This document shows positions 60,036 through 64,000 of a DNA stretch of 64,000 bases, in pieces. The stretch is from Ignavibacteria bacterium (lineage in GTDB: Bacteria > Bacteroidota > Ignavibacteria > Ignavibacteriales > SURF-24), in contig JAAXKQ010000017.1 in the NCBI GenBank assembly GCA_025612245.1, positions 61,322 to 125,321 on the forward strand, read 5' to 3'. Every line of letters begins with the position of its first letter. The first letter of the stretch is position 1. The notes under the pieces were generated by a model, which made no database searches, was not told the origin of the DNA, and was given only the letters and a program-made list of their open reading frames with translations. The translations under genes and the position numbers were made by a program.

Positions 60036-61616
60036 ATGGCATTAAACAAATTAGCTAAAATAATAATTGCAATAACCACAATATCGGCTGCCATTATGGA
60101 GCTGATAGATACATCCATAGTCAATGTGGCGTTAAACCAGATGGCGGGTTCTCTCGGGGCTTCAATTGAGGATATCTCCTGGGTGATTACCTCCTATGCC
60201 ATTGCCAACGTAATAATCATTCCGATGACCGGATTCCTGCAGGGCTTCTTCGGCAGGAAAAGATATTATATGTGGTCAATTGCTATATTTACAATTGCAT
60301 CTGTCATGTGCGGCATGTCCGGCTCGATCTATACGCTGGTCTTCTGGCGCTTCGTCCAGGGACTGGGAGGCGGCGGGCTGCTTTCGACCTCACAGTCGAT
60401 TTTATTTGATACATTTTCGCAAAAGCAGCGCGGACTTGCGGGTGCATTGTTCGGAATGGGCATTGTTATTGGACCTACACTGGGTCCAACTGTAGGGGGG
60501 ATTATTATTGATAATTATTCCTGGCCTCTTATTTTCAACATCAACGTGCCCTTCGGAATTCTGGCAACATATATGAGCTACAGGTTTATTGAGCCTGACC
60601 CTGAGAGCCTTCACCGGCCTAAAATTGACTGGCTGGGAATAGCCTTGTTAGCAGCAGGCATTGGCTCATTGCAGTACGTGCTGGAACGCGGTGAACCCGA
60701 GGACTGGTTCGATTCGGAAAGGATAGTTTGGTTTTCGGTGATTGCATGCATAGGACTTATTTCTTTTGTTCTATGGGAGTTAAGGCAGAAGCACCCTGTT
60801 GTGAACCTCAGGATATTAAAGGATCTCAACCTTGCCTTTACGACTGTACTTACATTCATTGTAGGCTTTTCGCTTTTTACATCGGTGTTTGTATTTCCTC
60901 TACTGCTTCAAAGAGTGCTTGGCTATACGGCTTTTGCAACCGGAATAACACTACTTCCGGCCTCGGCACTCTCGATGTTCATTATGCCGGTTGTAGGAAA
61001 AAGGCTTCAGGCCGGAACGTCGCCCAAGGTTTTTGTGGTAATGGGATTTTTGTGTCTCATGCTTTTCGGCTTTCTTATGTCAAGGGCGGATATAAACGTT
61101 TCAAGCGGATTTTTTACGCTTCCGCTCATGATACGCGGGGCCGGGCTTGCACTGCTAATGGTACCGCTCACGCTTTTGGCAGTACAGGGGCTGTCGCCTA
61201 AAGACATGCCGCAGGGAATTGCGCTCAACAATATGATGCGCCAGCTGGGAGGATCCTTCGGAATAGCAATAATCAATAATTATGTGGCAAACCGTTTTAT
61301 TGTACACCGTACCAGCCTGATCTCGAACATATACCAGGGCAGCGTTCAGCTTTACGAAAGGAGCAATCTTCTGATGCAGGGCCTTCAGTCCAGGCTGCCC
61401 GACGCCTCAAATATACAGAAGCAGGTCAACCAGATACTGGATCTGACTGTAACGAAACAGTCTTATTTGCTGTCGTATCTGGATGCGTTCCTTTTCTCGG
61501 CAGTCTGCATACTGGTAGTTTTCCCGCTGTTGTTCTTTACAAGAAAGAGGAAGAATTCAGCCGCAGACGCAGGCAGCAAACAAATGGCAGCAGAAATTTC
61601 TGAGGCCTCACATTAA
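60036..61616 (+). CDS. emrB: EmrB/QacA-family (DHA2) drug efflux transporter
   Basis: 526 residues with about 14 predicted transmembrane helices. Family motifs: ELIDTSIVNVALNQMAGSLGAS at the start, ISWVITSYAIANVIIIPMTGFLQGFFGRKR (motif A region), RFVQGLGGGGLLSTSQSILFD, and GMGIVIGPTLGPTVGGIIID (motif C of drug-proton antiporters). It exports lipophilic compounds using the proton gradient, through the adjacent adaptor and TolC-type channel. The gene sits 10 bp after emrA. Confidence 0.95.
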   Translation: MALNKLAKIIIAITTISAAIMELIDTSIVNVALNQMAGSLGASIEDISWVITSYAIANVIIIPMTGFLQGFFGRKRYYMWSIAIFTIASVMCGMSGSIYTLVFWRFVQGLGGGGLLSTSQSILFDTFSQKQRGLAGALFGMGIVIGPTLGPTVGGIIIDNYSWPLIFNINVPFGILATYMSYRFIEPDPESLHRPKIDWLGIALLAAGIGSLQYVLERGEPEDWFDSERIVWFSVIACIGLISFVLWELRQKHPVVNLRILKDLNLAFTTVLTFIVGFSLFTSVFVFPLLLQRVLGYTAFATGITLLPASALSMFIMPVVGKRLQAGTSPKVFVVMGFLCLMLFGFLMSRADINVSSGFFTLPLMIRGAGLALLMVPLTLLAVQGLSPKDMPQGIALNNMMRQLGGSFGIAIINNYVANRFIVHRTSLISNIYQGSVQLYERSNLLMQGLQSRLPDASNIQKQVNQILDLTVTKQSYLLSYLDAFLFSAVCILVVFPLLFFTRKRKNSAADAGSKQMAAEISEASH

Positions 61617-61640
61617 TTGACAATTATAACTTAGCATAAC

Positions 61641-62960
61641 ATGAAGAAAAACATAATTATAGCATTCTTAATTTATTCCGGGTTCTTATGCGCGCGTGAC
61701 GTTACTGCCCAGGAAACCGGCGCTCCTTTATACCTGAAGACTCTCATAGAAAAAAGTTTCGGGAATTTCCCCCGCATGCGTTCGCTTGATGAAGCAGTTA
61801 ATATGAGCTCAATAAAAGTGGGCATGAGCAGGGCAGGGTATCTTCCAATTATAAATGCCGATGCATCGTACACGTACCTCAACCCGACGAACAAGGTCTC
61901 AATTCCTATGGGACCGGGCATTGTAAAAGAATTGCAGATGAATCCTGCCGACAACTACAGCGCAACTCTCAGCATTGTTCAGCCGCTCATTGACTTTAAG
62001 ACGCCGGCAAACACTGAAAGGGCAATAAGCGACCTGGAGATTTCCAAAGCCAACAGGGAGTCGATGCACTCGCAGCTAGCATATCAGATTGCACAGGTTT
62101 ATTACGGCATCATATTCTTAAAGAAAAGCATTACTGTTCAAAAGATGCAGTTAAACCTGGTTCAATCCACTATGAACCTAATCGAAGCCCGTCTTAAGAA
62201 CGGAGACGCGCTAAAATATGACCTGGTAAGTACACAGGTACGCTACACCAACATAGAAAACTATATTACGGAACTAAACAATCAGCTTGGCAAACAGTAT
62301 AACCTCCTGGGGATGCTGACCGGAGAGGACATAAAAAATAGCTTCCCGGCTGATTCCACCTTTAGCTGCGGCTATCTTGATATAGCAAAGGATTCTGTTC
62401 AGGCGGCAGCCTTTTCAATGAACCACGATGTGAGAGTTGCCGAGGCAAAGGTAAACTTTTCCAACTATGACGTCTCTGCCGTAAGGCGCACATTCCTGCC
62501 ATCGCTAAATCTCATTGCCGGAGCGGGATATAAAGATGGAATAGCCCCCAGGATATTCGACACAAATTTCAATTTCTACTATGGCATTAGTCTTTCTTTA
62601 CCAATACTGCCTGCTTCAAGACCGCATCTGCAGCTTGAAATGGCAGAGGCAGGGCTAAGGCTGGCAGAGGAGGACCTGCAGTACCAGAAGCTGGCCGTGT
62701 CCAAAGATGTTGCAAATGCACTTGATGATATTCGGAAAAATGAAATGAAAAGTGCTAGCATGGATACTCTTTTATACCAGGCAAAACTAGCCGTTGAGCT
62801 TGGGACGGAGCGTTTCAAGGAGGGGGTTATTACCAGTGTGGAACTGATGAGTGCATGGACCAACTATCAGGATGCACAGTTAAGCAAGCTGCAGACAGAG
62901 TATAGCCTGCTTTTGTCAAAGCTGGAACTAAACAGGCTCTCAGGCAATCGCTGGTGGTAA
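61641..62960 (+). CDS. TolC-family outer-membrane efflux protein
   Basis: 439 residues with a signal peptide (MKKNIIIAFLIYSGFLCARDVTAQ). Two OEP repeats with long helices are seen (KTLIEKSFGNFPRMRSLDEAVNMSSIKVGMSRAGYLPIINADASYTYL; VRVAEAKVNFSNYDVSAVRRTFLPSLNLIAGAGY; RLAEEDLQYQKLAVSKDVANALDDIRKNE). It is the outer-membrane channel of the EmrAB-type system, 24 bp after emrB, and closes the operon. Less than 35% of it looks like the CusC-type protein at 33703-35025, so the two channels are not recent copies (my estimate by eye). Confidence 0.92.
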   Translation: MKKNIIIAFLIYSGFLCARDVTAQETGAPLYLKTLIEKSFGNFPRMRSLDEAVNMSSIKVGMSRAGYLPIINADASYTYLNPTNKVSIPMGPGIVKELQMNPADNYSATLSIVQPLIDFKTPANTERAISDLEISKANRESMHSQLAYQIAQVYYGIIFLKKSITVQKMQLNLVQSTMNLIEARLKNGDALKYDLVSTQVRYTNIENYITELNNQLGKQYNLLGMLTGEDIKNSFPADSTFSCGYLDIAKDSVQAAAFSMNHDVRVAEAKVNFSNYDVSAVRRTFLPSLNLIAGAGYKDGIAPRIFDTNFNFYYGISLSLPILPASRPHLQLEMAEAGLRLAEEDLQYQKLAVSKDVANALDDIRKNEMKSASMDTLLYQAKLAVELGTERFKEGVITSVELMSAWTNYQDAQLSKLQTEYSLLLSKLELNRLSGNRWW

Positions 62961-63127
62961 AGTTTCAGTCCATCTTTAAAGGTTTCTTTTAGAAACCGGC
63001 CTTACTTAAAAAACATTTTTCCCGGTGCAGATAAAGAGCATCTGCGCCGGGAAAAAATATTATGCTCAAACTAAGATTATGCTCACATTTTTTCTGTCGC
63101 GTGCCATTTTATGATTCTCCGGTCTTG

Positions 63128-64000
63128 CTATTTCAAAAGAACCAGTTTCTTTGATTCCCTGAACTCTCCGGCTTTGATTGAATAAATATAAATCCCGCTT
63201 GGCAGGGAAGAGGCATCAAATTGAACACTGTGTTCGCCGGCCGGTTGCTCTTTATTTACAAGAGTCGTCACTTCTCGCCCCAGAATGTCAAAGACCTTCA
63301 TCGTAACAAATGACCGCTTTGCCAGCAGGTAGCTTATATTTGTCACGGGATTAAAAGGATTCGGGTAATTCTGCATGAGCGCAAATGAATGAATTTCCGA
63401 GGGATTCTTTTGCCCTTCGACATAAGAAGGCGCGTTCATCCTCTCGACAACAGTATTTATCAGGTTTTTTGCGTCTTCCTGCTTAAAGTAATAAAGAGGG
63501 TAGCTTAATACAAAGGTTCTGTAGTTTTCCCCTAAATATTCAACTCCGACAGGCAGTCCGTTCATGCTGCCTTGCGGCAGCGAAGAGCTAAAATTGCCGG
63601 TGTATTTGTAGACCTGACTTGCTTCGTTTTTGGCAGACAGACTTTCAATGTTAAGTAAATGAAAATCTTTTTGGTATGCTTTTGCCGAATCGATCCTGAT
63701 ATCCTTATATGGACCGAATAAGGAAATTGCACCGTTGGATTCTGCCATCTTACCATCTTGAAAGTGTTTTATCTTAAGATAATCAAATAAGAAGTTCCCG
63801 GGATAGAAATCTGCCGCTGTACCGATTTGGGACTGGAAATACCATACCGGATTGGAGCCGAGGTAAATTAATTTCCCTCCGATGTCCAGATACTTTTTCA
63901 ATTCCTCTACCTCTAAATAGTTACAGTATGATACACATTTCAAGGGGTCGTCGCGAACTATAAGTACAGTCGAATACATTCCCATTTCCAACAGGCTGAT
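63128..64000 (-). CDS. Secreted T9SS-sorted protein, 5' end outside the window
   Basis: The C-terminal ~290 residues are present; the frame stays open to the window edge. Residues before ~205 contain KYLDIGGKLIYLGSNPVWYF and ENYRTFVLSYPLYYFKQEDAKNLINTVVERM, an alpha/beta pattern like GATase-1-like/ThuA or related domains that test a 'file-like' surface, but no catalytic triad is seen in the visible part. The last ~85 residues are a complete T9SS sorting domain (NYPNPFNPVTNISY, FDILGREVTTLVN, SGIYIYSI, SKKLVLLK). Exported to the cell surface; enzymatic role not known. Confidence 0.8.
   Translation of the reverse strand: MSLLEMGMYSTVLIVRDDPLKCVSYCNYLEVEELKKYLDIGGKLIYLGSNPVWYFQSQIGTAADFYPGNFLFDYLKIKHFQDGKMAESNGAISLFGPYKDIRIDSAKAYQKDFHLLNIESLSAKNEASQVYKYTGNFSSSLPQGSMNGLPVGVEYLGENYRTFVLSYPLYYFKQEDAKNLINTVVERMNAPSYVEGQKNPSEIHSFALMQNYPNPFNPVTNISYLLAKRSFVTMKVFDILGREVTTLVNKEQPAGEHSVQFDASSLPSGIYIYSIKAGEFRESKKLVLLK

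Noticed and set aside
1..64000. CRISPR arrays, tRNA or rRNA genes, insertion sequences, prophage
   Set aside because: I scanned for regularly spaced repeats, cloverleaf or rRNA-like sequence, transposase and phage genes by eye and found none; a tRNA search tool could still find something I missed.

Overview
The window most resembles a member of the Ignavibacteria/Chlorobi-Bacteroidetes side of the tree. Five proteins carry complete type IX secretion (T9SS) C-terminal sorting domains of the 'NYPNPFNP...YDxLGxEVA...SGxYxYxL' kind, and a sixth carries a variant. There are also PorV/PorQ-like and TonB-dependent outer-membrane proteins, a PafA-like phosphatase and an M61 peptidase. This is inference from protein style; no rRNA or other marker gene is present. 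I saw no tRNA, rRNA, CRISPR array, insertion sequence or phage gene.

Region 1 (1-21.4 kb, + strand) is a carbohydrate-use locus. It holds the end of a sugar ABC permease, a PF10091-type glucanase, a large six-hairpin-type glycosidase, a LacI-family regulator, a double CBM9-like secreted protein, a TonB receptor, a T9SS cargo protein, a PorV-like protein, a GH94 phosphorylase, a second PF10091 enzyme with an Fn3 and a sorting domain, and a GH105-like protein whose active-site motifs are eroded. Two near-identical LacI-type palindromes (468-489 and 5157-5174) mark the first gene block and the regulator. PF10091 enzymes together with GH94 suggest beta-1,2-glucan as substrate.

Region 2 (21.4-38.5 kb) deals with copper and related metals. 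A leftward block encodes a Cys-rich copper-storage protein, a CopB-type P-type ATPase and a Met/His-rich beta-barrel candidate. A rightward block encodes a histidine kinase with a His-rich outer loop and its NtrC-type regulator, then a sigma-54 promoter, a 55-residue membrane protein, and a CusA/CusC/CusB-like efflux system with a small metal-binding-domain protein. A lone, atypical ABC ATPase follows.

Region 3 (38.6-52 kb) is mixed: a PafA-like phosphatase with a structured leader, galT-galK, several secreted or lipoprotein genes, an M61/PDZ peptidase and an outer-membrane beta-barrel receptor.

Region 4 (52.2-56.2 kb, - strand) is a redox or hydrogen sensing cassette: rex, a thioredoxin-like [2Fe-2S] ferredoxin, a sensory-type [FeFe] hydrogenase with a PAS domain, and a SpoIIE-type phosphatase. 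The last two overlap by 4 bp.

Region 5 (56.4-64 kb) has a T9SS-sorted beta-propeller protein, a MarR regulator divergent from an EmrA-EmrB-TolC-type efflux operon, and the end of another T9SS-sorted protein that runs off the window.
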